From contig CAYSSJ010000005.1 in assembly GCA_964433675.1 (NCBI GenBank), positions 1 through 64,000 of the forward strand: 64,000 nucleotides of DNA, read 5' to 3'. Shown one piece after another: positions 34,821-44,026 of this stretch. Source of the DNA: CAYSSJ01 sp964433675 (GTDB lineage: Bacteria; Cloacimonadota; Cloacimonadia; Cloacimonadales; TCS61). The notes under the pieces are model-generated. The model searched no databases, was not told the origin of the DNA, and saw only the letters and a program-made list of their open reading frames with translations. The translations under genes were made by a program, and so were the position numbers. How positions within the stretch are numbered: the stretch's first letter is position 1; each line of letters begins with the position of its first letter.

Positions 34821-34948
34821 ATAAGGCGTTCAGGCAAATGGGCTTGAGTAAACATTATTACCATGAAATTTGTGGCATTTCTTAATTTATTGAATATAAT
34901 TTAATTATAATATGCAAGGTGCTAAAGTTTTAGCATTAGGAGGTTAGA

Positions 34949-36238
34949 ATGAAAAAAATCATTGTTGTTTTTTTGTTTATTTGTTTTTCTGTTTATCCCC
35001 TCTTTTCCTATGAAGGGACTTGGCAACAATATTTTGATCTGCCGGTAATCGATATGGAAAGTTCTCAGATAACGGGCATTCATTTCGAAGGTTTTGTATT
35101 TATTGTCCCGGGCATTGATGGTGGCTTAGCATATTACACTAGTCCGGATTCACTTCATATTTTCAGCACTAACCTTCCGTCTTTTATTTCTGTAGCTCCG
35201 GATGATAATAATGACCGCATTTTTTGTGCCACCGGAGGCGATAGCTACAGCGATGGCTTGTATGTATTCGATGTAGTATCTGAGCAATTTGAGAATGTTC
35301 TCTATATCCCGGGCGGAAATATTGTCAAGAAACTACCCTCAGGTTTTTATTTTGGTTGGGGTGATGATTCTCTGGGTGAAGGAGGTTTGTTTCATTCCAC
35401 TGACGGAGAGCAATGGAATGCGATAGCATTTTTTGATGATAAGAACATAATTGACATTGAAGAAACCGGAGAAGGGATTATTTTCGTAGCAGCTACGGAT
35501 GGACTGTATATCATCGATAATGGTAGGATAAGTTCCTTTTCTACACATAGGAACATGTCGGGCAATCTTTATGTTCGTCAATACCCCTATGATGATGAAG
35601 TATATCTGGCATTCGGTGTCGGTAGCTATAGTGATGGTATTTATCAGGTGGAATACGAAGATGGCGAAATTACCGACCTGCCCGTTTTAAACTGGATCTT
35701 TATGGCACATACGATCTATGAATACAACGGATTTTTCGTAGTTGGGTGTAAGAATAATACCAGTACAAGCAATCTATTCTTGGTCGAACCGGTTCAATTT
35801 GGCGAAATCCACCAGATTGGCTCTGAATTGGGAATTGATGAAATTCATTGTTTCGATTACCTTTCCAGCATTAATTGTCCCAATATTTTGGTAGGATCGG
35901 ATGCAGGACTATTTTTAGGAACCGGACTACTTACCGAAACTGATGATGTAGTCATCACCAAACCTGAAATAGCAATATCCAACTATCCCAACCCGTTCAA
36001 TCCGGATACTACCATCCGTCTGGAGTTGGCGGAAGCGGGCAGGATAGAGCTTTCTATCTATAATATCAAAGGACAGAAAGTGCGCAATCTTTTGGATGCT
36101 CATACCGAGCCTGGTATCTTTACCTGCAACTGGAACGGCAGAGACGATAATGACAGTACAGTCGCCAGCGGACAGTATTTTATCAAACTGAAGCAGAATG
36201 ACGAGGTAACGGTGGAGAAAATGATGATGGTGAAATAG
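34949..36238 (+). CDS. Secreted beta-propeller-like protein with C-terminal sorting tail
   Basis: A 429-residue product behind TTAGGAGG, with a signal peptide (MKKIIVVFLFICFSVYPLFS). The body repeats segments such as DGLYVFDV, GGLFHSTDGEQWN and DGLYIIDNG, as in propeller proteins with sialidase-like blades. The last ~87 residues (NYPNPFNPDTTI...FIKLKQNDEVTVEKMMMVK) are nearly the same as the tail of the gene at 4301, so the tails are closely related paralogues. It is followed by intergenic repeat locus 4. Confidence 0.9.
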   Translation: MKKIIVVFLFICFSVYPLFSYEGTWQQYFDLPVIDMESSQITGIHFEGFVFIVPGIDGGLAYYTSPDSLHIFSTNLPSFISVAPDDNNDRIFCATGGDSYSDGLYVFDVVSEQFENVLYIPGGNIVKKLPSGFYFGWGDDSLGEGGLFHSTDGEQWNAIAFFDDKNIIDIEETGEGIIFVAATDGLYIIDNGRISSFSTHRNMSGNLYVRQYPYDDEVYLAFGVGSYSDGIYQVEYEDGEITDLPVLNWIFMAHTIYEYNGFFVVGCKNNTSTSNLFLVEPVQFGEIHQIGSELGIDEIHCFDYLSSINCPNILVGSDAGLFLGTGLLTETDDVVITKPEIAISNYPNPFNPDTTIRLELAEAGRIELSIYNIKGQKVRNLLDAHTEPGIFTCNWNGRDDNDSTVASGQYFIKLKQNDEVTVEKMMMVK

Positions 36239-36410
36239 TGACATTTGGTACTATGGTAAATAAGCATTGAGAGAAGCAGTAAGATGTTTAGGAGTTTAGA
36301 GTTTAGAGGTCAGAATACGGAAAACAGAAGACAGGAGACAGAGTAATTCTATTGTGAATGAATAATGTATAATGGTTAATGCAGTTTAGGGTTTAGAGTT
36401 CTGAAGTTTG

Positions 36411-36494
36411 TCACACTGAGTAGTCCCGCACCTACTTTCCCGGCTATGCCAACTAAGAAAAAAGAAAGTAGGTGCGGGACGTATCGAAGTGTGA
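36411..36494 (+). repeat. Long inverted repeat, conserved flanks and variable core (copy C)
   Basis: Outer arms TCACACT (36411-36417) and AGTGTGA (36488-36494) and the GAGTA / GTATCGA joints are the same as at 3478-3523. The core is a perfect 17-bp stem, GTCCCGCACCTACTTTC (36423-36439) with its complement at 36464-36480, and a 24-base loop. No T-run follows. Confidence 0.9.
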
Positions 36495-36522
36495 GTTGGT
36501 GCAAGAGTAGCAAGATGATGTT

Positions 36523-36586
36523 GATTGGTTGATTAATTGATTGGTTAATTGGTTAATTGGTTGATTGGTTCAATCGTTCAATCGTT
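36523..36586 (+). repeat. 8-bp tandem units, array 3
   Basis: Eight gapless octamers: GATTGGTT, GATTAATT, GATTGGTT, AATTGGTT twice, GATTGGTT, CAATCGTT twice, then TCGGTCATT. Same type as 6744 and 22103. Confidence 0.85.
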
Positions 36587-36985
36587 TCGGTCATTTGGTC
36601 ATTGTAGTTTGGGATTTATTTGGTGCTTGGTGCTTGGGATTTGGAATTTATATGATAATTTGTGCTTTCACTCCAAACCAATCCTCCTATCCACCCAACC
36701 TCCCATCTTCCCTCTACTCTCTATCCTCTATCTTCTTCGCATGTAAACTCATAACTCATAACTGCTTCACTATTGTATCCCTTCGTCCTTGATCCTTAAT
36801 CCTTGCCTTGTCCTCCAAAGTCTCCCGAAGCATTTGTGAAGGAAAGCGAAGGAGGGTCACTCGTCACTCGTCACTTTTCACCTGCTCTCTTCTTGCTTAT
36901 CTCAATACTACAAGAAAAAAACCTTTACAAACAAAAGGTGAATTTTTAGTTGGTTTCAATTGATTTTGAAAAAAGGAGGAACAGC

Positions 36986-37255
36986 ATGGGAATAAGACCA
37001 GAAGCCAAGCAGGCGATCATGGCAGAGTTTAAACTCCATGATTCAGATACCGGTTCTCCCGAAGTGCAAGTAGCATTGATGACTCAGAGAATCAAAGATA
37101 TCACCGAGCACTTGAAAGTTCACAAAAAGGACTTTCATTCTCGCAGAGGTCTTTTGAAGCTCATCGGTCAGCGCAGAAGGCTGCTCGACTATCTTCATAA
37201 GAATGATATCGAGCGATACAGAAAACTTATACGTGCACTTGGACTTAGAAAATAG
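36986..37255 (+). CDS. rpsO: 30S ribosomal protein S15
   Basis: The 89-residue product is full length for S15, with DTGSPEVQVALMT, HKKDFHSRRGLLKLIGQRRR and LDYLHKND. ATG 36986 follows AAGGAGGA; an in-frame ATG at 36950 would add 12 residues not found in the family. It precedes pnp, the usual rpsO-pnp order, with a hairpin between. Confidence 0.98.
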   Translation: MGIRPEAKQAIMAEFKLHDSDTGSPEVQVALMTQRIKDITEHLKVHKKDFHSRRGLLKLIGQRRRLLDYLHKNDIERYRKLIRALGLRK

Positions 37256-37261
37256 ACTATG

Positions 37262-37287
37262 AAAGGGGGAAGTGAATTCCCCTTTTT
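37262..37287 (+). terminator. Hairpin between rpsO and pnp
   Basis: AAGGGGGAA pairs with TTCCCCTT across GTGAA, followed by a T-rich stretch. It may be a terminator or attenuator, or an RNA-processing site as known for rpsO-pnp in other bacteria. Confidence 0.75.
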
Positions 37288-37413
37288 AATTTTTTTTACT
37301 GATCAAGATCAATAAATAGCGGTGAGAAATGATAAGCAATACGTTAAACTCATTATATCCGATTTTAACATATTGCTTTAGTTTCTCTCCGCAATCAAAA
37401 AGGAGAAAGAAAA

Positions 37414-39642
37414 ATGGAAAAGAAGTATTGTAAGAAAACAATTGACTTAGGTGGTCGGACATTGACCATCGAAACAGGCAGAATGGCAAGGCAAGCTAGT
37501 GGAGCTGTGTTTATGAAATATGGCGAGACTACCATATTGGTAACAGCCTCTGTCTCCAAAGAAGTGCGCGAAGGAACGAATTTCTTCCCTCTAACTGTAG
37601 ATTATGTAGAACAGATGTACTCTTCGGGAAAAATCCCGGGCGGGTTTTTCAAAAGAGAAGGTAAACCTTCCACCGATGCAACTCTCAATGCCAGATTAAT
37701 TGACAGAGCCATCCGTCCGCTATTTCCCGATGGCTTTCGCAACGGTGTTCATGTGGTAGTAACTGTATTATCCTATGATGGTTTAAACGACCCCAGTTGT
37801 CTGGGAATTCTGGGAGCTTCTACTGCTCTATCTATATCCCAGCTTCCTTTCAAAGAACCGATTGCTGCTGTTAGAGTGGGCATGGTAGATGATGAGATCA
37901 TCATCAATCCGACAATGGACAGAATTGATGATTCCCAGCTCGAACTTGATGTTGCCGGTAGCGAAAAGTCTATCGTAATGATAGAAGCCGGTGCGGATGA
38001 GGTTTCCGAAGATAAAATAATGAAAGCCATTTATCAGGGGCATGAAACTATCAAAACTTTGGTAAATTTCCAAAAAGAATTTATCGACGAAGTATCCTTG
38101 CCGAAAATGGAATATGAAGTTGAAACCTATGACGAAGACATATTAACGCAGATCGAAAAAGATTTCTCAAAAAAAATATCAAAAGCTGTGCGCGTTACAG
38201 GCAAATTGGAACGAGATGAAGCATTGGATAATGTAAAAAAAGAGATGCTGGAAAATTATCTCGAAAAAGATGGTGAAGAACTATTTGCAGAGAATGAATC
38301 TAAATATAAAACTGCCTTGGATGAACTGATCAAAAGATCGATTCGTCAGGCTATCTTGAAAGATCATCATCGTGTGGATGGCAGAAGTTTAGATGATGTT
38401 CGCGATATAAGCTGCGAGATAGATGTGTTGCCCCGAGTACACGGTTCAGCTCTGTTTACCAGAGGTGAGACCCAATCTCTGGGTACGGTTACATTGGGTA
38501 CTGGCAAAGATGAACAGGTCATAGACGGTTTGGCAGTGGAATATCGTAAGCAGTTCTATTTACACTACAATTTCCCGCCTTTTAGTGTGGGTGAAGCCGG
38601 ATTCATGCGGGCACCGGGCAGAAGAGAGCTCGGACACGGTGCTTTGGCAGAACGTTCCCTTATCCGACTAATTCCCGAGATCGAAGATTTTCCTTATACT
38701 ATCAGAATAGTGTCCGATATATTAGAATCTAACGGTTCATCCTCGATGGCTACTGTCTGTAGTGCTACTTTGGCACTTATGGCTGCCGGTGTGCCTTTGA
38801 AAAAACCGGTTGCCGGTATTGCCAACGGTCTCATTATGGAAGATGATAACTTTGCAGTTCTCACCGATATAATGGGAATGGAAGATCATCTGGGCGATAT
38901 GGATTTCAAAGTTGCCGGTACCAAAGATGGTATCACCGCTTTGCAGATGGATATCAAAATAGATGGAATAACACAAGAGATCATGAAAATAGCTTTGGAT
39001 AAGGCAAAAACAGCTCGTTTCTTCGTGTTGGACAAGATAACCGAGACCATAGATAAACCGAGAACCGAACTTGCCACTACAGCACCTCGTATAGAGACGA
39101 TGAAAGTGGATACCGATAAGATCGGTGGCATCATAGGTCCCGGTGGTAAGATGATCAAACAGATCATCGAAGATACCGGCGTGGACATAGATATCAAAGA
39201 TGATGGTACGGTGACAATCGCCTCGCCAGACAAAACATCCATAGATAGTGCAAAAGAATATATCTCCAATATCGTGAATGATCCGGAGATGAACAAGATC
39301 TACGAAGGAAAGATCACGCGAGTAGAACCTTTTGGTGCGATCGTCAAAATCATGAGCGGTACGAAAGAAGGTCTGATCCATATCTCACAAATGAGTCATG
39401 CACATGTGAACAAAGTAGAAGATCTGGTCGCTACCGGTGATACGGTCAAAGTGAAATTTATCGGAGAAGACAGAGGCAAACTCCGTTTCTCAATGAAAGG
39501 TATAGAGGGAAATCCGCAACCACCGGAAGGATCGGATTCCAGACCTCGTGGCGATAGAGATAGAAGACATCAGGACAGAAGAAGCGACAGCAGGAACGAT
39601 AGTCGGCGCCGCGATGATAGAAATCGCGACAAACGCCGCTGA
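37414..39642 (+). CDS. pnp: Polyribonucleotide nucleotidyltransferase
   Basis: Phosphorolytic 3'-5' exoribonuclease and degradosome core. The 742-residue protein has two RNase PH domains (about 1-215 and 310-540, with RGETQSLGTVTLGTG and PPFSVGEAGFMRAPGRRE), a KH domain (GGIIGPGGKMIKQI, about 565-625) and an S1 domain (about 630-700). The last ~30 residues are almost entirely Arg, Asp, Ser, Asn and Gln (RDRRHQDRRSDSRNDSRRRD), a charged tail probably contacting RNA or partners. Confidence 0.97.
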   Translation: MEKKYCKKTIDLGGRTLTIETGRMARQASGAVFMKYGETTILVTASVSKEVREGTNFFPLTVDYVEQMYSSGKIPGGFFKREGKPSTDATLNARLIDRAIRPLFPDGFRNGVHVVVTVLSYDGLNDPSCLGILGASTALSISQLPFKEPIAAVRVGMVDDEIIINPTMDRIDDSQLELDVAGSEKSIVMIEAGADEVSEDKIMKAIYQGHETIKTLVNFQKEFIDEVSLPKMEYEVETYDEDILTQIEKDFSKKISKAVRVTGKLERDEALDNVKKEMLENYLEKDGEELFAENESKYKTALDELIKRSIRQAILKDHHRVDGRSLDDVRDISCEIDVLPRVHGSALFTRGETQSLGTVTLGTGKDEQVIDGLAVEYRKQFYLHYNFPPFSVGEAGFMRAPGRRELGHGALAERSLIRLIPEIEDFPYTIRIVSDILESNGSSSMATVCSATLALMAAGVPLKKPVAGIANGLIMEDDNFAVLTDIMGMEDHLGDMDFKVAGTKDGITALQMDIKIDGITQEIMKIALDKAKTARFFVLDKITETIDKPRTELATTAPRIETMKVDTDKIGGIIGPGGKMIKQIIEDTGVDIDIKDDGTVTIASPDKTSIDSAKEYISNIVNDPEMNKIYEGKITRVEPFGAIVKIMSGTKEGLIHISQMSHAHVNKVEDLVATGDTVKVKFIGEDRGKLRFSMKGIEGNPQPPEGSDSRPRGDRDRRHQDRRSDSRNDSRRRDDRNRDKRR

Positions 39643-39699
39643 TCATATATAGATAATCTAACTTGTGATTTGTACTGAAGAGATGTTAAGGAGGGCTCT

Positions 39700-41106
39700 A
39701 TGAGATTGCCATACAAAGTCAGAGATATCAAATTGGCAGATTATGGTAGGAAAGAGATCGATATAGCCGAAAAAGAGATGCCCGGTCTGCTGGCACTGAG
39801 GGAGAAATATGAAAAACCTCTCAAAGGTGCCAGGATCTCCGGCAGTCTGCATATGACGGTACAAACTGCTGTACTGATAGAAACTCTGCTTGAGCTGGGC
39901 GCTTCCGTTCGCTGGGCAAGCTGCAATATATTCTCCACTCAGGATCATGCTGCCGCTGCAATGGCAGAGAGAGAAGTTCCGGTCTTCGCGTGGAAAGGTG
40001 AGACTTTGGAAGAATACTGGTGGTGTATCAAACAAGCACTGATCCACGATGATGGTCTTCCCCCCGATTTGATCGTTGATGACGGGGGAGATGCCACTTT
40101 GATGGTTTATGAAGGCTATCGACTGGAAAAGGAATATCAATCCACAGGGAAATTGCCCGAGGCAACTACAAAAGATAAAGAACTGGCTGCTTTGCACAAA
40201 TGCATTTTGGAAGATATGGAAAAATATCCGCAAAGATGGCATAAAGCGGTCGAGAATCTGAGAGGCGTATCCGAAGAGACAACCACAGGCGTGCATAGAT
40301 TGTATAAGCTGATGGAGAGTGGCGATCTGCTCTTTCCGGCGTTCAATGTGAATGATTCGGTTACCAAATCCAAATTCGATAATCTTTATGGCTGCCGCGA
40401 ATCTTTGGCAGATGGGATAAAACGTGGTACAGATGTGATGGTAGCCGGCAAGATCGTGGTGATCTGCGGCTATGGCGATGTAGGCAAAGGGTGCGCTCAA
40501 TCTATGCAGGGTCTGGGAGCCAGAGTGATAATCACCGAGATCGATCCGATCTGTGCCCTACAAGCTGCTATGGAAGGTTACGAAGTGACTACCATAGAAG
40601 GTGTACTCGAAGAGGGTGATATCTTCGTAACCGCGACCGGTAACCGCGATGTGATTACAGCCGAGCATATGAAGAAGATGAAAGATCAGGCAATTGTTTG
40701 CAATATAGGACATTTCGACAATGAGATCCAAGTAGACGAACTCTATGCTGTCGCCGGGATCAAAAGATTGAATATCAAACCTCAGGTGGATAAACTGATC
40801 TTCCCGGACGGGCATAGTATAATATTGCTCTCTGAAGGTCGGTTGGTAAACTTGGGGAATGCTACCGGTCATCCTTCTTTTGTGATGAGTGCTTCGTTCA
40901 CAAATCAGGTGCTGGCTCAAATAGAACTATGGCACAATGAATATGCAAGCAAAGTCTTCTGTCTTCCCAAAAATTTGGATGAGGAAGTTGCCCGCTTGCA
41001 TCTGACGAAGTTGGGAGTCAAATTGACGAAACTGACCCCTGAGCAATCCGAATATCTGGGTATCCCGATCGAGGGACCATACAAACCGGATTTTTATAGA
41101 TACTAA
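39700..41106 (+). CDS. ahcY: S-adenosylhomocysteine hydrolase
   Basis: Recycles S-adenosylhomocysteine to adenosine and homocysteine using bound NAD. The 468-residue protein contains ISGSLHMTVQTAVLIETL, NIFSTQDHAAAA, VNDSVTKSKFDNLYGCRESL, VVICGYGDVGKGCA and NIGHFDNEI, with the KPDFYRY end typical of the longer form. It starts behind AAGGAGG, 57 bases after pnp. Confidence 0.98.
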   Translation: MRLPYKVRDIKLADYGRKEIDIAEKEMPGLLALREKYEKPLKGARISGSLHMTVQTAVLIETLLELGASVRWASCNIFSTQDHAAAAMAEREVPVFAWKGETLEEYWWCIKQALIHDDGLPPDLIVDDGGDATLMVYEGYRLEKEYQSTGKLPEATTKDKELAALHKCILEDMEKYPQRWHKAVENLRGVSEETTTGVHRLYKLMESGDLLFPAFNVNDSVTKSKFDNLYGCRESLADGIKRGTDVMVAGKIVVICGYGDVGKGCAQSMQGLGARVIITEIDPICALQAAMEGYEVTTIEGVLEEGDIFVTATGNRDVITAEHMKKMKDQAIVCNIGHFDNEIQVDELYAVAGIKRLNIKPQVDKLIFPDGHSIILLSEGRLVNLGNATGHPSFVMSASFTNQVLAQIELWHNEYASKVFCLPKNLDEEVARLHLTKLGVKLTKLTPEQSEYLGIPIEGPYKPDFYRY

Positions 41107-41129
41107 ATAGAGAGGGAGAATAGCAAAAT

Positions 41130-42428
41130 ATGCAATTAGCTAACAAGATCAAAGAGAAAACAGCTGTGATCGGAGTAGTAGGCTTAGGTTATGTTGGTTT
41201 ACCGATGGCAGTTACCGTAGCAAAAAAAGGATTTTCTGTTGTCGGAGTAGATGTTAGTGATTTCGCAGTGAATAGTGTGAACAATGCTGAGAACTATATC
41301 GGCGATGTGGAAGATGCCGATCTGAAAAAAGTAGTCGATGCTAAGAAACTGAGAGCGACCAAAGATTACACCTCAATGCAGGATGCTGATGTGATCATGA
41401 TAGCGGTTCCGACTCCGTTGGACAAATATCAGCAGCCGGATTCTTCTTATGTTCGCGCTTCGGTAGCTGAGTTGGCGAAACATGTGAGTAAAGAGACTCT
41501 GGTCATTTTGGAAAGCACAACCTATCCGGGTACTACCGAAGAGATATTAGTCCCCGCATTTCAGCAGCAAGGATTCGTAGTAGGCGAAGATATTTATATT
41601 GCTTTCTCACCGGAAAGGGTGGATCCGGGGAATAAGAGTTTTAAGACATCTAATACTCCTAAAGTTGTAGGCGGAGTATCACCCACTTGCTCGGAGATAT
41701 CCAAAGTTTTTTACCAAGCTATTTTAGAAGCGCCGATTCATCTGGTTTCCTCACCAGCGGTGGCAGAGATGGAAAAGATCTATGAGAATACCTTCCGCAA
41801 TATCAATATTGCATTAGCAAATGAGATGACCATCCTCTGTGAACGGATGGGGATAGATATCTGGGAAGTTATAGAAGCGGCTAAAACCAAACCGTACGGA
41901 TTTATGGCATTCTATCCGGGTCCTGGTATCGGCGGTCATTGTATCCCGCTCGATCCTTTTTACCTCACCTGGAAAGCACGCGAATACAACTATCATACCC
42001 GGCTGATAGAATTAGCCGGTGAGATAAATAACAATATGCCTTATTTCGTAGTAGATAAAGCTGCCAGATTGCTCAATGACAAAGGATTGGCACTATCCAA
42101 AGCGAAGATCTTGTTGCTCGGAGCAGCATATAAAAAAGATATCAGCGATATCAGAGAATCTCCCATCTTTGCGATCATCAATATCCTGAAAAAAAGCAAA
42201 GCAGCATTTGATTATAACGATCCCTATATCCCGGAATTCGAAGATGAGCTCACAGGCGAAAAATTCGAATCTGTAAGTTTGAACAATATCGAAAATTATG
42301 ATCTGGTCATCATCATTACTAACCATAGCAGTTATAATTATGAAGAAATATCAAATCGTGCAAAACTGATCTTGGATACACGTTTTGCATATAACGGCGT
42401 GAGGAAAGAGAATATAATCAGAATGTAA
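41130..42428 (+). CDS. UDP-N-acetylhexosamine 6-dehydrogenase
   Basis: Oxidises a UDP-N-acetyl sugar to its uronic acid for surface polysaccharide. The 432-residue protein has VVGLGYVGLPMAV (NAD binding), IAVPTPLD, SPERVDPGN and the catalytic Cys in GPGIGGHCIPLDPFY. The HCIPLDPFY form is typical of the WbpA/WecC group rather than UDP-glucose dehydrogenase. Followed by a NusG paralogue 13 bases later. Confidence 0.93.
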   Translation: MQLANKIKEKTAVIGVVGLGYVGLPMAVTVAKKGFSVVGVDVSDFAVNSVNNAENYIGDVEDADLKKVVDAKKLRATKDYTSMQDADVIMIAVPTPLDKYQQPDSSYVRASVAELAKHVSKETLVILESTTYPGTTEEILVPAFQQQGFVVGEDIYIAFSPERVDPGNKSFKTSNTPKVVGGVSPTCSEISKVFYQAILEAPIHLVSSPAVAEMEKIYENTFRNINIALANEMTILCERMGIDIWEVIEAAKTKPYGFMAFYPGPGIGGHCIPLDPFYLTWKAREYNYHTRLIELAGEINNNMPYFVVDKAARLLNDKGLALSKAKILLLGAAYKKDISDIRESPIFAIINILKKSKAAFDYNDPYIPEFEDELTGEKFESVSLNNIENYDLVIIITNHSSYNYEEISNRAKLILDTRFAYNGVRKENIIRM

Positions 42429-42441
42429 AGTTGGGAGAATT

Positions 42442-43014
42442 ATGGTTTCTCAGGGTTCCAAAGATATCATAGAATTAAATGGAGAGCTCAGACCATATGA
42501 AGATGGTAAAAGATGGATAGTGTGTTATACCAAACCACATCACGAGAAATGTCTGGCTGAGTTTGCTTATAAACATGGAATTGGCTATTATCTTCCGTTG
42601 GTAGAAAATATAAACGCTTATGGTAGAAAGAAGATCCTATTTACCAAACCACTTTTTCCCGGCTATGTATTCATGTGTCCTTTTCAAGATCAAAAAGAGC
42701 TATTGCTGAAAACCGGCTTTATCGTTAGTACCCTCAAAGTTCATGATGAATGGGAATTGATCGATCAACTCAAACAGCTTCGCTTTGCCAAATCTCAAGG
42801 TGCCGAACTGAGGAAAGGTAAGTTTATCGAAAAAGGAGTCTGGGTAGAGATCACCGAAGGACCTTTTGAGGGGCTGATAGGTTTGGTAGAAAAACAGGAT
42901 GACTTGAACGAAGTCACGCTCCAAGTCGATATGCTCAGGCAAGCAGTTACAGTGGACGTACATTCCTATCAGGTAAAAGTATTACCCGAAGAATATGAAT
43001 TTGAGTGGTCATAA
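42442..43014 (+). CDS. NusG-family transcription antitermination paralogue
   Basis: A 190-residue protein with an N-terminal NGN domain (RWIVCYTKPHHEKCLAEFAYK...FPGYVFM) and a C-terminal KOW domain (VWVEITEGPFEGLIGLVE). Such NusG-like proteins (RfaH, UpxY, LoaP) often help RNA polymerase through long polysaccharide operons. Its place beside two UDP-sugar dehydrogenases agrees. A housekeeping NusG normally sits in the secE-rplK cluster, which is not here, so a specialised role is more likely. Confidence 0.88.
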   Translation: MVSQGSKDIIELNGELRPYEDGKRWIVCYTKPHHEKCLAEFAYKHGIGYYLPLVENINAYGRKKILFTKPLFPGYVFMCPFQDQKELLLKTGFIVSTLKVHDEWELIDQLKQLRFAKSQGAELRKGKFIEKGVWVEITEGPFEGLIGLVEKQDDLNEVTLQVDMLRQAVTVDVHSYQVKVLPEEYEFEWS

Positions 43015-43051
43015 TTAAATTAACTCAGTTATTTAGAAAAAAGGAGAGAAT

Positions 43052-44026
43052 ATGAGTGATGATTTTTTTAAGAAAAAAGAAGTGTCACTGCCGAATGTGT
43101 CCAAACGCCAAATTATTATCTTCATACTGATAATAATAGCCTTTATCATCGTAGTTACCAGCTTCTTCACAGTTAACCCTGAAGAGGTAGCGGTAGTGCG
43201 TAGGTTTGGAAGATTCGTCAGGATAGCAGAACCGGGTTTGAATTTCCGCATTCCACTCGGAGTGGAAAATGTAACCAAAGTCAAGGTTAAGAATGTTTAC
43301 AAAGAGGAATTCGGGTTTCGCACTATAGATCCGGGAGTAACCACCCGTTATGCCCAGCGTGATTATAGTGATGAATCGCTAATGTTAACCGGTGATTTGA
43401 ACATCGCTGAGGTGGAATGGATCATTCAATATCAGATCAAAGATCCGGTAGCTTATCTCTTTAATGTAAGAAATGTAGAAGAGACGATCCGAAACTTGTC
43501 CGAATCTACTATGCGACAGGTAGTAGGAGATCACAGCGTGGATGAGGTGATTATCCTCAGCAGACAGGAGATTGCTTTCGAAGCACATAATCTGTTGCAG
43601 AAATATCTCGACAAATATGGGACGGGTATCGAAATCCGCACTATCAACCTGCAAAACGTTACACCACCCGTACCGGTGCAGCCGTCTTTTAACGAAGTAA
43701 ATTCCGCCATGCAGGAAGAGGAGCGGATTGTAAACGAAGCGCGCCAAGAATACAACCGGGTTATCCCGGAAGCACGTGGTAAAGCTAAACAGACAATAGA
43801 AAGAGCCGAAGGTTTCGCCATAAACAGAGTTAACCGCGCCAGAGGTGATGCGCATAGATTCATAAATGTATGGGAAGAATACAGAAAAGCACAGGATGTT
43901 ACCAAGCAGCGACTTTACATCGAAACGATGGAAGAAGTGTTGAATAAGGTGGAGAAGGTCTATATCATCGATGAGGATCAAAAAGGCTTGCTGCCGCATC
44001 TCGATATCGGGAAAGGGGGTAATTGA
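43052..44026 (+). CDS. hflK: HflK, SPFH/band-7 membrane protease modulator
   Basis: A 324-residue protein with one N-terminal membrane segment (about 20-42) followed by the SPFH domain (VNPEEVAVVRRFGRFVRIAEPGLNFRIPLG) and a coiled-coil tail (about 210-300, EARQEYNRVIPEARGKA). It forms a complex with HflC that controls the FtsH protease. It ends in TGATG shared with hflC. Confidence 0.94.
   Translation: MSDDFFKKKEVSLPNVSKRQIIIFILIIIAFIIVVTSFFTVNPEEVAVVRRFGRFVRIAEPGLNFRIPLGVENVTKVKVKNVYKEEFGFRTIDPGVTTRYAQRDYSDESLMLTGDLNIAEVEWIIQYQIKDPVAYLFNVRNVEETIRNLSESTMRQVVGDHSVDEVIILSRQEIAFEAHNLLQKYLDKYGTGIEIRTINLQNVTPPVPVQPSFNEVNSAMQEEERIVNEARQEYNRVIPEARGKAKQTIERAEGFAINRVNRARGDAHRFINVWEEYRKAQDVTKQRLYIETMEEVLNKVEKVYIIDEDQKGLLPHLDIGKGGN

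Larger units (their letters stand above)
36239..36900. repeat. Intergenic modular repeat locus 4
   Basis: Begins with a GAGAAGCAG segment and GTTTAGG/ACAGAAG-type 7-bp units (36283-36342), an AATGTATAATG stretch shared with 6940, and the long inverted repeat at 36411-36494. An 8-bp array (36523-36586), GTTTCGGTCATT, GTGCTTG-type units and CTCTATC units (about 36711-36737) follow. Next come TCCTT units (36784-36804), a TCCTCC-led hairpin, and GTCACTC units (about 36855-36885). The block order parallels loci 1 and 3. No gene is supported. Confidence 0.8.

Noticed and set aside
36411..36494. Long inverted repeat as a transcription terminator
   Set aside because: No T-run follows on either strand, and the same flanks occur around a different core at 3478, which fits a repeat family better.
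39643..39699. SAH riboswitch before ahcY
   Set aside because: Only 57 bases separate pnp and ahcY and no conserved aptamer sequence is present.
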